Source: Myxococcales bacterium
GTDB lineage: Bacteria > Myxococcota_A > Polyangia > Polyangiales > GCA-016699535
Reading direction: 5' to 3'
Assembly: GCA_020633325.1 (NCBI GenBank)
Contig: JACKDX010000001.1
Span: 1,116,001-1,180,000 of the forward strand
Length of the DNA stretch: 64,000 nucleotides
The stretch's first letter is position 1. Every line of letters begins with the position of its first letter. The notes beneath the pieces were generated by a model. It worked only from the letters and a program-made list of their open reading frames with translations. It ran no database searches and was not told the origin of the DNA. Shown here in pieces: positions 51,890-61,038 of the stretch. The position numbers and the translations under genes are program-made.

Positions 51890-53128
51890 TTATTGCGTAA
51901 GCGTGGCATTAAGGTAGTCTTCGGCATCCGCGCCAAGCTTCCCTGAGCGCGTTTGAAACTCGGCGGTCACAGCTTCTTGCAGCTCAATCACCTGATCCGA
52001 GAGATCCGCTTCGATGCGCTCGAATATTTCTTTGTTACCAAACGGATAGAAAGTGCGTTCTGCTTCGTTGTAATGCAAGCGAATGTCCGTCGAAAACTGA
52101 AAGGATACGGTGTCTAACCAATAGGGACCTGCCCCATCCATGGGAAACATCAGACGATGGCAACCCATGTCAAGTGCTTCTTGGACTGCATGATCCACCC
52201 GATCGATGCTCTCCGGTATGAAACCGCACATGTGGGCCAACATGACACGAGCAGCGTCTAACTGGCCGGCGTCATAGATCCTCTCTCCTCCACAGTCGCC
52301 ATGGGTATCACATTGATCGACAGACGCGTAATGCTTTTTCATCCCGCGTTGCATATCCAGCAATACTGGCAAATTGGTAAGACGAAAACCATTGCCCGCA
52401 GCAGCTAGCCAATCGTTTGGCGGCGTCCCGCCTACAACCTCCACGCTAACATCGATGTGAATGCGGTCGTCATCCCGAAGCTGATACAGAGGCGACCCAT
52501 CTGAGGTTTCAAGGGTTACCAGTCGGCCCTCCTCATCAAAGAGCGCCAATGGAACGCCATCATCGCCTACTAGATGGGTGCGTCTGGCTAAGTAGGCCAC
52601 AGGATCGCCCTCAAACAAGGGCACAATGATTGGCAGCCCGTGGGGATCCAGCGCGACATACGCGCCATCACGGTGGGCGAACACCACAGGTGTTCCATCC
52701 TCCGTGATTATTGCAAAATCGCCATTGTCTAAGACTCGGGCGACTGGGTTGCCCGCTTGATCCTCTAAGACGGTGGGGACGGCGGAAATTGTGACGGGCT
52801 GGCCATCTGGGTCGCGCAGCGTGACCTCGACATGTAATACGGCACTCAGGGGCGTTTGAATGCGGCAGTCGGGTCTTGGGGGTGAATATCCACTTTGTCC
52901 GAACGCGCCTGAACCGGGGATCACGTCACACAAGCTCGCAAAGTGAACGGTGGGGTCTTGGTGAAGCTGCCTGCGAATGTGGTCTGTAGGTATCGGCATC
53001 GCAAATCGCGCTACCATTTGCAGCGGAACCTTCAAGGTGGCGGCTTGGGTCAAGCGATCGATAAATAACATGCGCGCAACTGGGTTTGCGGACAGCCTTT
53101 GAGCTAGCCATTTTTTTGCATCACTCAA
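51890..53128 (-). CDS. Unrecognised protein with short DG-P beta repeats
   Basis: 412 residues, no signal peptide visible. I recognise no family. Residues about 105-240 contain some ten short units of the kind DPDGQPVTIS, EDGTPVVFA, HRDGAYVALD, PHGLPIIVPL, GDDGVPLALF, DEEGRLVTLE, TSDGSPLYQL, each a strand-turn-strand with DG or G-P, suggesting a beta-hairpin or propeller-like block. The C-terminal part is helical with CDTHGDCGGERIYDAGQLDAARVMLAHMCGF. It overlaps the preceding lipoprotein gene by 4 bp, so the two are likely partners. It may be secreted by a route other than Sec, or be cytoplasmic. Confidence 0.6.
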   Translation of the reverse strand: MSDAKKWLAQRLSANPVARMLFIDRLTQAATLKVPLQMVARFAMPIPTDHIRRQLHQDPTVHFASLCDVIPGSGAFGQSGYSPPRPDCRIQTPLSAVLHVEVTLRDPDGQPVTISAVPTVLEDQAGNPVARVLDNGDFAIITEDGTPVVFAHRDGAYVALDPHGLPIIVPLFEGDPVAYLARRTHLVGDDGVPLALFDEEGRLVTLETSDGSPLYQLRDDDRIHIDVSVEVVGGTPPNDWLAAAGNGFRLTNLPVLLDMQRGMKKHYASVDQCDTHGDCGGERIYDAGQLDAARVMLAHMCGFIPESIDRVDHAVQEALDMGCHRLMFPMDGAGPYWLDTVSFQFSTDIRLHYNEAERTFYPFGNKEIFERIEADLSDQVIELQEAVTAEFQTRSGKLGADAEDYLNATLTQ

Positions 53129-53589
53129 CCAGATGTCCCAGCGTGAGGGGGATCTACCGCCTCAACTCCCGCCGCGATCATGTGCCAATTCATATCGCTG
53201 AACGGCACTTTTTTAAACTCTTCGGGGAGCAACACTGAATTGGCATAGCGAAAATAGCTATCGGCCATAAACCCATTGACCGTGGATTCGTCTGTAGGCA
53301 TGAACAGTTCAAAAGTATTCTCCACCCATTTCAGCAACAGGTTTCCCTTCTCATCCATTTTGGGGAGTCCATCGTTCTCGTATTCCAAGATATAGGCGGG
53401 TGGCATGGCCAAGTCTGGAGAAAGCATCGAATAGGCTGATGCTTTCACGGGCATGAGAAACGTCGCGTCAATGTGAAAAGCATTGTCCGTGACTTTCCCA
53501 GCGCTGCGTTCTAGATCACCGTTCGGATGCGCCGCGCATCCGGTTAGACACAAGATAACTAACAAGCAATCGCGTTCGCATCGTCCCAT
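53125..53589 (-). CDS. Small lipoprotein of unknown function, sigma-54 promoter upstream
   Basis: 154 residues from ATG 53589. The frame is open to 53883, but only from this ATG is there a signal peptide with lipobox (LLVILCLTGCAAHPNG, Cys18). The mature part is acidic: FHIDATFLMPVKASAYSMLSPDLAMPPAYILEYENDG and VENTFELFMPTDESTVNGFMADSYFRYAN. No family recognised. It overlaps the next gene by 4 bp. A strong -24/-12 sequence ends 14 bp before the ATG, so the leader would be only a few nucleotides or the mRNA leaderless. Confidence 0.6.
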   Translation of the reverse strand: MGRCERDCLLVILCLTGCAAHPNGDLERSAGKVTDNAFHIDATFLMPVKASAYSMLSPDLAMPPAYILEYENDGLPKMDEKGNLLLKWVENTFELFMPTDESTVNGFMADSYFRYANSVLLPEEFKKVPFSDMNWHMIAAGVEAVDPPHAGTSG

Positions 53590-53602
53590 ATGGTGATATA
53601 CG

Positions 53603-53619
53603 AGCGAAAACCGTGCCAA
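53603..53619 (-). promoter_or_regulatory. Candidate sigma-54 promoter (-24/-12)
   Basis: On the minus strand TTGGCACGGTTTTCGCT matches YTGGCACGrNNNTTGCW at every defined position but one (T to C in the -12 box), including the complete TTGGCACG -24 box and GG/GC 10 bp apart. It points toward the lipoprotein gene at 53589. Transcription would begin at about 53592. In coding-free DNA on the right strand, this is unlikely to be chance. Confidence 0.65.
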
Positions 53620-53956
53620 GTTGTATAAAGATGATCGGGGTCTCTCTGCCGCGGGATATCTTGGTGTAAACTCAACGCCATTTTCGTTGCCGGCATACAT
53701 TGTGTGTGTCGCGCTCGGCATCTGTGGGATCCAACGCCCATGGGAGGATACGGGGGCTATTGTACCCACCAAATTCCAGCAGCACTGAATACCGGACTTC
53801 TGAGTTCCCATTACCGAGTTATGACACCCAAGCGGCAAGACGCTGCTGCTTCGAGTTGCGAGGGGAAAGATTAGGGAAAGCAATGTCTAATGCTGGCTGG
53901 GTACTCCGCCGTTGCCGAAGGCGCCTACGCGAGCGATATGGCATGTTGATTGCATA

Positions 53957-53994
53957 GGTAAGTCTTGTAAGGCGCTGCAAGCGGCACACTTACC
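53957..53994 (+). repeat. Gapped inverted repeat in the leader of the lipoprotein gene at 54009
   Basis: GGTAAGT (53957-53963) pairs with ACTTACC (53988-53994), with a nested CTTG/CAAG pair inside. The ribosome site gggagg follows within 5 nt. It could be an operator or an mRNA hairpin that affects ribosome access. Confidence 0.4.
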
Positions 53995-54008
53995 CCAGGG
54001 AGGCCTAA

Positions 54009-55082
54009 ATGCATGGCTCGATAACGATCTCTAGCGCTTCAATTTTGGGCATCCTGGTGTTGGCAGGCCACGGTTGCGCTGCTGACACAACTGCTGAGAC
54101 GGCAAGCTCTAACGGTGCGATGGAAATGGCGCCGCATTTTTCTATCGACAACAACCCGTGGGATGGGTTCTTTTCACGACACCATGCGTTTCCAGTCAAT
54201 GAGTTGGCGCTCGGTTTTGAGCCGCCGGCCGTGGTTTTCCATGGCACCGGCTATGAACTCACGGCAGGGGAGCTCACGGTCAAAGGGATGCTCGATCAAA
54301 CCAGTATGGGAGAGGTTTTACTTTCCAGCGACTTCACGGACGCCCTTGCCGCAAGTGGCCACTTCTGTGAATTGGAAAAAGGTCAGCGGGGTGATGGTGT
54401 CTATCTTATCGAAGCCTTCGCCGATGCTCACTCAGCCTTTCAAGGCAGGAATGTATCTTACCACTTCGTCGCGAAGTTTGGCCGATCCGACATGTATTTC
54501 ACGGCGAGTGGCTTAAGGACATTTTTGAGCCCCATTGCGGCCACGGACAGCAATGATCTACACGAGTACTTCACCGAAGCGGGTCTCGGCCTCAATCAGG
54601 CCTATCAGGCTATTGGTCGCTTTGACTTCGATGCGGCAGCCTCGGCTGCGGAACGTTTCGAGAGAGCGATTGTAGCGATAAGCGATCGTTTCGCCTCCGA
54701 TCCCGCGGCATTGGATAATTGGCAAGCTCAACGTCTTCTTGATGCCGTGGCAGCTCAGAAGCCAGCCACTTGTCTATCGCCGGAGCTTCTCAACTCTATT
54801 GCCCATGGTCTCAGCGGATCCGGCGATCCACTTTTGGCAACTGTCGTGCAACTGCACGAACTGATGAAAGGCAATGCGCTATTGACGGTGCTCGCCTTCT
54901 TCGGAACAAACAGTGAAGTCGTTGCCGCACTAGACGACGTGAAACGCATTGCTGCAGACCTTGCGAGCCTTACCGGAGAGGCCCTCTCCGCCTATGCCGT
55001 GGCATCGCTGACGGCCTATGTTATCATGGAATTCTCCCGCTCAGCCGAAAACCCTGCCTTTGATGGGCATCTATTCGAGTGA
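54009..55082 (+). CDS. Unrecognised lipoprotein, mostly helical
   Basis: 357 residues; gggagg stands 5 nt before ATG 54009. Signal peptide with lipobox (VLAGHGCAAD, Cys near 23). The mature protein starts with NNPWDGFFSRHHAFPVNELALGFEPPAVVFHGTGYELT, has a mixed central part with FDFDAAASAAERFERAIVAISDRFA, and a helical C-terminal half. No motif or family is recognised. The stop is close to the following gene, and the two genes point the same way, so they may be co-expressed. Probably on the periplasmic side of a membrane. Confidence 0.65.
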   Translation: MHGSITISSASILGILVLAGHGCAADTTAETASSNGAMEMAPHFSIDNNPWDGFFSRHHAFPVNELALGFEPPAVVFHGTGYELTAGELTVKGMLDQTSMGEVLLSSDFTDALAASGHFCELEKGQRGDGVYLIEAFADAHSAFQGRNVSYHFVAKFGRSDMYFTASGLRTFLSPIAATDSNDLHEYFTEAGLGLNQAYQAIGRFDFDAAASAAERFERAIVAISDRFASDPAALDNWQAQRLLDAVAAQKPATCLSPELLNSIAHGLSGSGDPLLATVVQLHELMKGNALLTVLAFFGTNSEVVAALDDVKRIAADLASLTGEALSAYAVASLTAYVIMEFSRSAENPAFDGHLFE

Positions 55083-55156
55083 GAGCCCTGACCGCCACCC
55101 ATGCTCTTCGCAGGTTACGCCAAATCAATAACGAAGGGTTGCGTATTATACTAAAG

Positions 55157-56686
55157 ATGAGCCTCAGCCGACCCACCATATGTATGCTTTTCACAGCGGT
55201 GTTTGCGGCTGGATGTGAGGGCCAAATAGAGCGGAGCGCGCCTGCACCGCTTGCTCGGACATTGAGTTGTGATGAGACAGCCCAAACATTCCGCGCTCCG
55301 CTCGATGCGCGATTTTCGGGTGCGGGTTCGTGCGCCCTTGGCAGCGCTATGGGGCTTGGCTGGCTGTTTCATTGGGGCCATGGCGATAAGTATCCTAACG
55401 ACCGTGAACTGGCGTGCCTAGCGCAGTATCCAGGGCAGCAGCAAATGTTGACCGTTGGCAAGCTTGATAATGAAGAGGCCTACGACGTCGCCGGCTTGAA
55501 GCAGAAGTATCTAAAGGGGGAAGACGAGATTGAGGCCTACGAGCAACTTGAGAATCTCCTCGGCAACTATGCCGATACTGATAGTGCTCTTGCGAGCTAT
55601 CTGATGATCCCCTTCTACGCTGAAGCGGCACCCGGATCGTACTATCAAATCGCTAACGAACCGGATTGGGCACCCTATTTTACACCAGAGGATTATGCGG
55701 TGCATGTGCATCTCTATGCTGAGCGCATTCGCAAGTATGATCCCATCGCGCAAGTGGTTCTGGGCGGTATTGCTTGGGGACGGTACGACCACCCTTACAA
55801 GTGGAGGAGTAAGGAACTGGTGGAGGGTGAACATATGCCACAGCGACTGCGCGAAATAATAGCCACATGGCCTTCCGAGGAGGCCATGCTTCGGCGAAAC
55901 GCATGGGTGGTACTCTGGCTGGATGCCTATAGGCGTATCTATCGTACAGAGCCACCCATTGATGTCTGGGCGGTGCATCCCTATTCATGGGTGGTGGGCA
56001 CCGCCGATGCAAATGGCGATTTCAGTTCGGCGCTGGCTGTGGAAGACAGCCAGAAGACTGTGCGTTCTTTTCGCGCATTTATGGACTCGCCATTCGCGCG
56101 AGCACTGGAAAAGCCGCTCTGGCTCACAGAGTTTGGGCCGGGTCAGAATCAGATCTGCGGCACGCGAGATGAATGCGACCAAAAATCCGCCAAAGTGATT
56201 GAATTCCAAAATGGCTTTATTTCCTGGCTCGTCAAAGAAGAAGTCGCGCAAAAGTGGTTTTGGTACTTCTTGAGGGAGACGCCGTCATCAAGAGAAACAC
56301 TCGCAAGTTTCATGTTCACCGACGATGAAGGCGAGCTGAATGCCGTCGCGTCCAATTATCGTCGACTTGCGCAGGCGCTCGGCGATACAGAGGCGCCAAC
56401 TATTGATAAGATCACCCTCCGAAGTGAGCCTGAAGCTCTAGGAGTAATCGTCGCAGACATTGAGAGCAGCGACAGCGGCAGCGGGATTCGGCGCGTCGCA
56501 TACGATTTTGGCAAAGAGCCTCAGGAAAATGAAGTACAAGACCATCACTATCCCATGGGCGTGCGTGCTCTCACGGGCATCCCGCTTCCTCGGGATACTG
56601 ATTCGTTGCGAGTCGTAGTCGAAGACAACGCAGGCAATCGCACTTCATGTTCGGTTACGTCCCCTTTTCAGCGCGTAACCAACTGA
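55157..56686 (+). CDS. Glycoside hydrolase-like lipoprotein (clan GH-A type TIM barrel)
   Basis: 509 residues from ATG 55157 (MSLSRPTICMLFTAVFAAGCEGQ); the frame opens earlier at 55079, overlapping the previous stop, but only the later start gives a lipoprotein signal. A TIM-barrel region (about 60-400) has YYQIANEPDW, where Glu is in the acid/base position of clan GH-A, VLGGIAWG, DVWAVHPYSW and KPLWLTEFGPG, where Glu is in the nucleophile position. The last 90 residues are an Ig-like domain (DTEAPTIDKITL, VEDNAGNRTSC). It probably cleaves a polysaccharide at the cell surface. The exact family is not assigned. Confidence 0.78.
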   Translation: MSLSRPTICMLFTAVFAAGCEGQIERSAPAPLARTLSCDETAQTFRAPLDARFSGAGSCALGSAMGLGWLFHWGHGDKYPNDRELACLAQYPGQQQMLTVGKLDNEEAYDVAGLKQKYLKGEDEIEAYEQLENLLGNYADTDSALASYLMIPFYAEAAPGSYYQIANEPDWAPYFTPEDYAVHVHLYAERIRKYDPIAQVVLGGIAWGRYDHPYKWRSKELVEGEHMPQRLREIIATWPSEEAMLRRNAWVVLWLDAYRRIYRTEPPIDVWAVHPYSWVVGTADANGDFSSALAVEDSQKTVRSFRAFMDSPFARALEKPLWLTEFGPGQNQICGTRDECDQKSAKVIEFQNGFISWLVKEEVAQKWFWYFLRETPSSRETLASFMFTDDEGELNAVASNYRRLAQALGDTEAPTIDKITLRSEPEALGVIVADIESSDSGSGIRRVAYDFGKEPQENEVQDHHYPMGVRALTGIPLPRDTDSLRVVVEDNAGNRTSCSVTSPFQRVTN

Positions 56687-56813
56687 CACAACAGGCTTTT
56701 TATCCGAGGTCTTGTCCCATCCGCTCACCACCCACGCGCGCGAAGGGCTCCTCAGGGGCCCGTTCAAACGCGCGCTGAGTCAGCGCCTTGTCGGGTTGCG
56801 GTGCTGTTGAGTG

Positions 56814-58505
56814 ATGCTACAGATTGGCATGCGGATAACCGCCATTTTACTGCTCGTGGTCTGCGGGTTAGGGTGCGATCATTCAGCGGAGCTACGCTCT
56901 GAATATGGGCTTCAGGCTGGCACGTATGCAACAAAGCGCCTGAAGGCATGGCACGCTGGCCTAAGGAGTGGCGCGGTCATCTACCGCATTAATCCCCGCC
57001 GCGGGGCACTCGAACCTGCCTCGACGGTGGACACCTATTACGGAACAGTCACGGTTTTAGAGGATTTTGCACGTTCGGATCTCGAACCGGGATGGGTGGG
57101 TATCAGTGTTCCAAGGTCTTTGGGTGAAGATGTCTATTTCGTACACACTGCGGATTTGGTGGATCCTGCCATCACGGATCTTGTGGCGTATCAATATACG
57201 GCGAGGCACTGCCCGGTTCATGTGATGCGCTCAGACGGACGCCTTGTCCCAACGGGCGCGCTCTTGCCGAGCGAAGGGTTTGGGTTTCCTGTTGATAGCA
57301 TTCGTTTGACCAGCAATGAAGCATACGCGCGCGTCTTGCTGTCGGACGGCTGGCATACCGGTTACGTGAGCAGTCGATGCTTATATTTCGGGCCAAAAGA
57401 AGTTCATGATACAGCGGATCGCGTGCGCGAGCGGGTGCTCAGTGCGCCCATAAAATCCTGGGAAGTCCCTGGACCCATGGCGATTCATCCCGATTTTGAA
57501 GCGTCGCTTCAGCAATTTGTGCGACCGTTACTACTAGTCGCCATGCAACCCGTATATCGAAGCATGGTGCAGCGCGGCTCCGCCGACGAGATACTCATGG
57601 AGCTGGAGAACGCGTTGGTGGCCATCTTCAGTGCTGAGATTGAAGCAGCGGATGTCGAAATGGTAGTTCCCGGCATTTGGGGTTATCCCACCGCCTCGAT
57701 CACACCATTACAGTTTGCGTTGTTGCTTGCTGCACTGGCAAATCATAACCCCGCCTTCCTCGCAAGCTCAGGGCACATGCAACTGACAATGGGCTTCATG
57801 GATCCCCGGCACGGCGCAGCTTCGACGTTTTGCGCCGTAGATTCCCCGCCGAGCGATGTTGAGCGTCAGACGGCCGCGCTATTGTTAGCCGCGCATATTG
57901 ATGGAGATATCAATTGGCTAGAATCCGCCGAAACGGTGAGGGAACGCAGGCTCCTATCAACGGAGCTAGTGGGCAACTACGATATTCTGGAAGGTCTCGT
58001 GAGTGCTTTTGGCCTGCTGACGGCTCGAGAAGCCGCCGTGAGTTATAACTCAGCTACCCAGGCGCTATGGTTTGTGCCAGGGGAACCGCGGTCGGTCGCC
58101 GCAAAGGATGTAATCTTGCACAATCATCCGAGTGGGCCGCAACTGATAGATTTCGACTTGCGCAACGTACTCGAAGCCAAAACGCTTCCCTTCTTTGCAG
58201 ACATGAGCACTAGCGGAGCATCAATCATTCACCCCACCCGACAACTTGCCATGCGCACGGCGAGCGCTTTATTAATGCTGAGTTTTGATGGCGAACCTAT
58301 ATTCGGGTTTCAGGCACAGGGGGATATCAGCGCGGCCGCAGTGCAAGGTGATTTTATCAATCGGATCGTAGTGCGCTGCCCCGGCGGGGACGGAAAATCC
58401 TATCAAGCCTGGGAGCATTATAATGATCTGCAGTCCCCCAGTGAATGGCGCACGCCCTTCGGAAGGGTGATATTTCGGCCCACGATTCCCCCTCTGCCCG
58501 AGTAA
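56814..58505 (+). CDS. Lipoprotein with SH3-like domains and an HNHPSG motif
   Basis: 563 residues from ATG 56814; ATG 56829 is equally possible. Signal peptide with lipobox (VVCGLGCDH, Cys21). Residues about 55-105 and 115-180 look like two bacterial SH3-type folds (TVTVLEDFARSDLEPGWVGISVP; ARVLLSDGWHTGYVSSRCLYF). The central part has SSGHMQLTMGFMDPRHG, faintly like a lysozyme-fold motif. Near residue 436 is DVILHNHPSGPQLIDFDL, similar to the metal site of RadC/JAMM proteases. The combination suggests a cell-wall-related enzyme, but no family is clear. It is followed by the GT39-like gene. Confidence 0.6.
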   Translation: MLQIGMRITAILLLVVCGLGCDHSAELRSEYGLQAGTYATKRLKAWHAGLRSGAVIYRINPRRGALEPASTVDTYYGTVTVLEDFARSDLEPGWVGISVPRSLGEDVYFVHTADLVDPAITDLVAYQYTARHCPVHVMRSDGRLVPTGALLPSEGFGFPVDSIRLTSNEAYARVLLSDGWHTGYVSSRCLYFGPKEVHDTADRVRERVLSAPIKSWEVPGPMAIHPDFEASLQQFVRPLLLVAMQPVYRSMVQRGSADEILMELENALVAIFSAEIEAADVEMVVPGIWGYPTASITPLQFALLLAALANHNPAFLASSGHMQLTMGFMDPRHGAASTFCAVDSPPSDVERQTAALLLAAHIDGDINWLESAETVRERRLLSTELVGNYDILEGLVSAFGLLTAREAAVSYNSATQALWFVPGEPRSVAAKDVILHNHPSGPQLIDFDLRNVLEAKTLPFFADMSTSGASIIHPTRQLAMRTASALLMLSFDGEPIFGFQAQGDISAAAVQGDFINRIVVRCPGGDGKSYQAWEHYNDLQSPSEWRTPFGRVIFRPTIPPLPE

Positions 58506-58570
58506 TGGATAAAGCAGTTCGTGGCGGATCCCATGGACGTAGTGGCAAGATCTAGCTAACCTGCGCCGCC

Positions 58571-60931
58571 GTGCAGATACTTCAGCGATGCCGGTCCCAT
58601 GTTTGTGGCGCACCATTGGTGTTGCTGGGCGCACTGTTAATGTTGGGGATTGGTCTAAGCGGTTTCGGCATGTGGGATCCGTGGGAGGTCCAGATCGCCG
58701 ATGCCGCGCGTCAACATCTTTCTGGCGACGGGAGCGCAGCTAGCCAGAGGCTGCGGACGAGGCTGATAGCATGGGCATTTTCCATCTTCGGGGTGCACGG
58801 GTGGTCCGGAAGGCTCATCGTCGTGGCTGGCGCTGTTCTGTGTCTATTGGTTGCCTATTGGATGGTAAGCCAAGTGGAGGGACGGCAGGCCGGCATCATC
58901 ACCATGTTGGTGCTACTCAGTATGCCTCTCTTCATACTCAACAGCCGTCCCATGTTTGGCGCATCCTTGAGCTTTTTGGCGCAAACCGTGGTGGGGTGGG
59001 GCACCGTTTCGATTGTGTTTACGGCTCCCAAGTCTTTTCCCACCAATCGCAGGCGGGATCTGGCATTGCTGGCGGGTTTGTGTCTGGCCGTAGGGTTGGC
59101 GATAGGGACTCGTGGCGCGCTGCTCGGTGCATTGCCGGTGCTCATGGCAGGCTCGGTGGCGGCCATCGTGTGCTGTCGGTGCAACGTAGGCAGAAGGACA
59201 TATGGGCTAGGGACGCTGGGTTTGTTTGCCCTGACATTCGGTTTGATGATCATGGTGGCGCTGGGCGTGATAGAAGACAGCGCGAGCTATAGTATTTGGC
59301 TGGGCGGAAGCGCCGAAGGTTTACAGCCACCGAGCTTCGATAAGGCGTTGGAACAGCTGTTTCATGGTCTGGCCCCCTGGAGTGCCCTGTTGCCCGCCGC
59401 GTTGGGAGTCTTGGTGGTGGAACGCGACGCTCGCTCCTCCGATGAAGCACGTCAAAGAGGGGCGTTCCGTTTGATGCTGATATTATGGATTGCTTTTTGC
59501 GTGGGCGCCGAACTGCTTTACACCTCGCGCTATGGACAGAGCGGGTTCTTGGCTGTGGTGCCCGCGGCGGCGTTGGTAGGGATCTACTTTACCGAAAGAC
59601 GTTTGCGATCTCAACGCTCATTGTTCGTGTTGCTCGTCTCTGCGCTCCTGGTCGGGCTTATCCTGAGGGATTTTACCCTGTTTCCTGTAAGCCCCTTGGG
59701 ACCGCTAGGATTCACGCATCTTGAGCTACCAGAAACGGTAAGTTTCGGGCCGCCGTGGGCCGCGTCTTTTGGCCTATTCTTGATAGGAGTGCTGTTCACG
59801 TTCGGGAGCCCGGATGAGGCCTGTATGCCCGATCTTAAGTCGCCATATCGCTTGCTTGCGGCACTTTGGCGCCGTTCCTGGGCTCATAAGATTTGGCTGG
59901 GCATACTTGGGTTGCTGACGCTGGCGCTCATGACAGCGGCGGCGTTGACATTTCTCGAGTACTTGCTGCCATTTCGCTTCAGTGTGCTAGCCGCCAAAGT
60001 GTTTCGCGTAGTGGCGGTTTCGCCGCTCGTACTGGCATTGGGGGTCGCGGGAGTACAGTGGGGAGGCTGGCTATTTGCCAAACTTGGCACCCGTCGTTTC
60101 TGGCCGCTTCTTGCGATCGGGTTGATGATAGGCGGGTATGTGGCGCAGGGTTTTATTCCCGAGGTCAGTGCTCACTTCTCTCCACAGAATGTGTATGCGA
60201 CATTTAACCGACTCGCGCGCGCAGGCGAGCCGTTGGGAGAATACCAAGTGGGTTCCCGCACCGCGGATTACTATACGAGTGTGCCCTTACAATCGCTCAA
60301 GGAATCAAGCGATGTTATCGCCTATCTGCTGTCTTCGGAGCGTCGGTGGGTGGTACTGCCTTTCGATCAGCTCACGGCGATTGATCATGCGTATCGCAAA
60401 CAGAGTGGCCGCCATATCTTTGTGGCAACTTCGCTCACCGGCAAGGTCCTTTTGGCAACCAACCAAGTCGTTTCGGGCCATTCAGATCATAATCCTCTGA
60501 AAGATGCCGTACGCACGAAGCCCCCAGTCATCGAACACCACGTAAGCGGACAATTCGGTACCAAAGTCGAGTTGCTGGGATATAGCCTCGATCTACCGCA
60601 CAAGGGATTTGTAGGGGCGCGTGAGTCATTCAAGATCCGCTGGGTTTTTCGGGTGCGTGAGCCGCTGTCGGGTTCGTATCGCATTTTTCTGCATATTGAT
60701 GGCCATGGACAGCGCTTGAATGGCGATCATGACCCAGTGCATGGGCTCTATCCGTCACGCTACTGGGAGGCCGGCGACATTATCGTGGATGAACAAGAAC
60801 TGAAGGTGCCCATCAATTTCAGACCCGGGGACTACGGGTTATTTCTTGGGTTTTATAGTGGCAGCATTCGTCTACGCGTCGAGGGGGTGGAGGACAACCG
60901 TCTAAGAGCCGGAACCTTGCCCATACGATAA
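58571..60931 (+). CDS. ArnT/PMT-like (GT39 family) integral membrane glycosyltransferase
   Basis: 786 residues from GTG 58571. About a dozen hydrophobic segments over residues 15-525, with the first extracytoplasmic loop GMWDPWEVQIADAARQHLSGDG in the place of the conserved acidic DE-x-x-YA motif of lipid-linked sugar transferases (here DPWE). After the last segment come about 250 soluble residues with a mixed loop (YYTSVPLQSLKESSDVIAYLLSSERRWVVLPFDQL) and a beta domain at the end. Such enzymes use polyprenyl-phosphate sugars to modify lipid A, proteins or glycans on the periplasmic side. Acceptor unknown. Confidence 0.75.
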   Translation: MQILQRCRSHVCGAPLVLLGALLMLGIGLSGFGMWDPWEVQIADAARQHLSGDGSAASQRLRTRLIAWAFSIFGVHGWSGRLIVVAGAVLCLLVAYWMVSQVEGRQAGIITMLVLLSMPLFILNSRPMFGASLSFLAQTVVGWGTVSIVFTAPKSFPTNRRRDLALLAGLCLAVGLAIGTRGALLGALPVLMAGSVAAIVCCRCNVGRRTYGLGTLGLFALTFGLMIMVALGVIEDSASYSIWLGGSAEGLQPPSFDKALEQLFHGLAPWSALLPAALGVLVVERDARSSDEARQRGAFRLMLILWIAFCVGAELLYTSRYGQSGFLAVVPAAALVGIYFTERRLRSQRSLFVLLVSALLVGLILRDFTLFPVSPLGPLGFTHLELPETVSFGPPWAASFGLFLIGVLFTFGSPDEACMPDLKSPYRLLAALWRRSWAHKIWLGILGLLTLALMTAAALTFLEYLLPFRFSVLAAKVFRVVAVSPLVLALGVAGVQWGGWLFAKLGTRRFWPLLAIGLMIGGYVAQGFIPEVSAHFSPQNVYATFNRLARAGEPLGEYQVGSRTADYYTSVPLQSLKESSDVIAYLLSSERRWVVLPFDQLTAIDHAYRKQSGRHIFVATSLTGKVLLATNQVVSGHSDHNPLKDAVRTKPPVIEHHVSGQFGTKVELLGYSLDLPHKGFVGARESFKIRWVFRVREPLSGSYRIFLHIDGHGQRLNGDHDPVHGLYPSRYWEAGDIIVDEQELKVPINFRPGDYGLFLGFYSGSIRLRVEGVEDNRLRAGTLPIR

Positions 60932-61038
60932 AACGGAATAAAATCCGTCGCTTGGCCCTCTTGTGGTGGCCGGCACTTGCATTGGCTCCAGAAATAGGCG
61001 CTCTTATGCGTTAGGGTCGGCATGCTACAGGTGACTGC

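Larger units (their letters stand above)
53590..54008. other. Divergent intergenic region
   Basis: 419 bp between two divergent lipoprotein genes. The left end holds a candidate sigma-54 promoter for the leftward gene. The right end holds a gapped inverted repeat (53957-53994) and a good ribosome site (gggagg) for the rightward gene. The middle has short open frames on both strands with no codon pattern or family sequence, and I see no RNA gene there. Confidence 0.6.

Noticed and set aside
53590..53883. Extension of the lipoprotein frame upstream to 53883
   Set aside because: The lipobox signal peptide only works from ATG 53589, and the extension covers the sigma-54 promoter.
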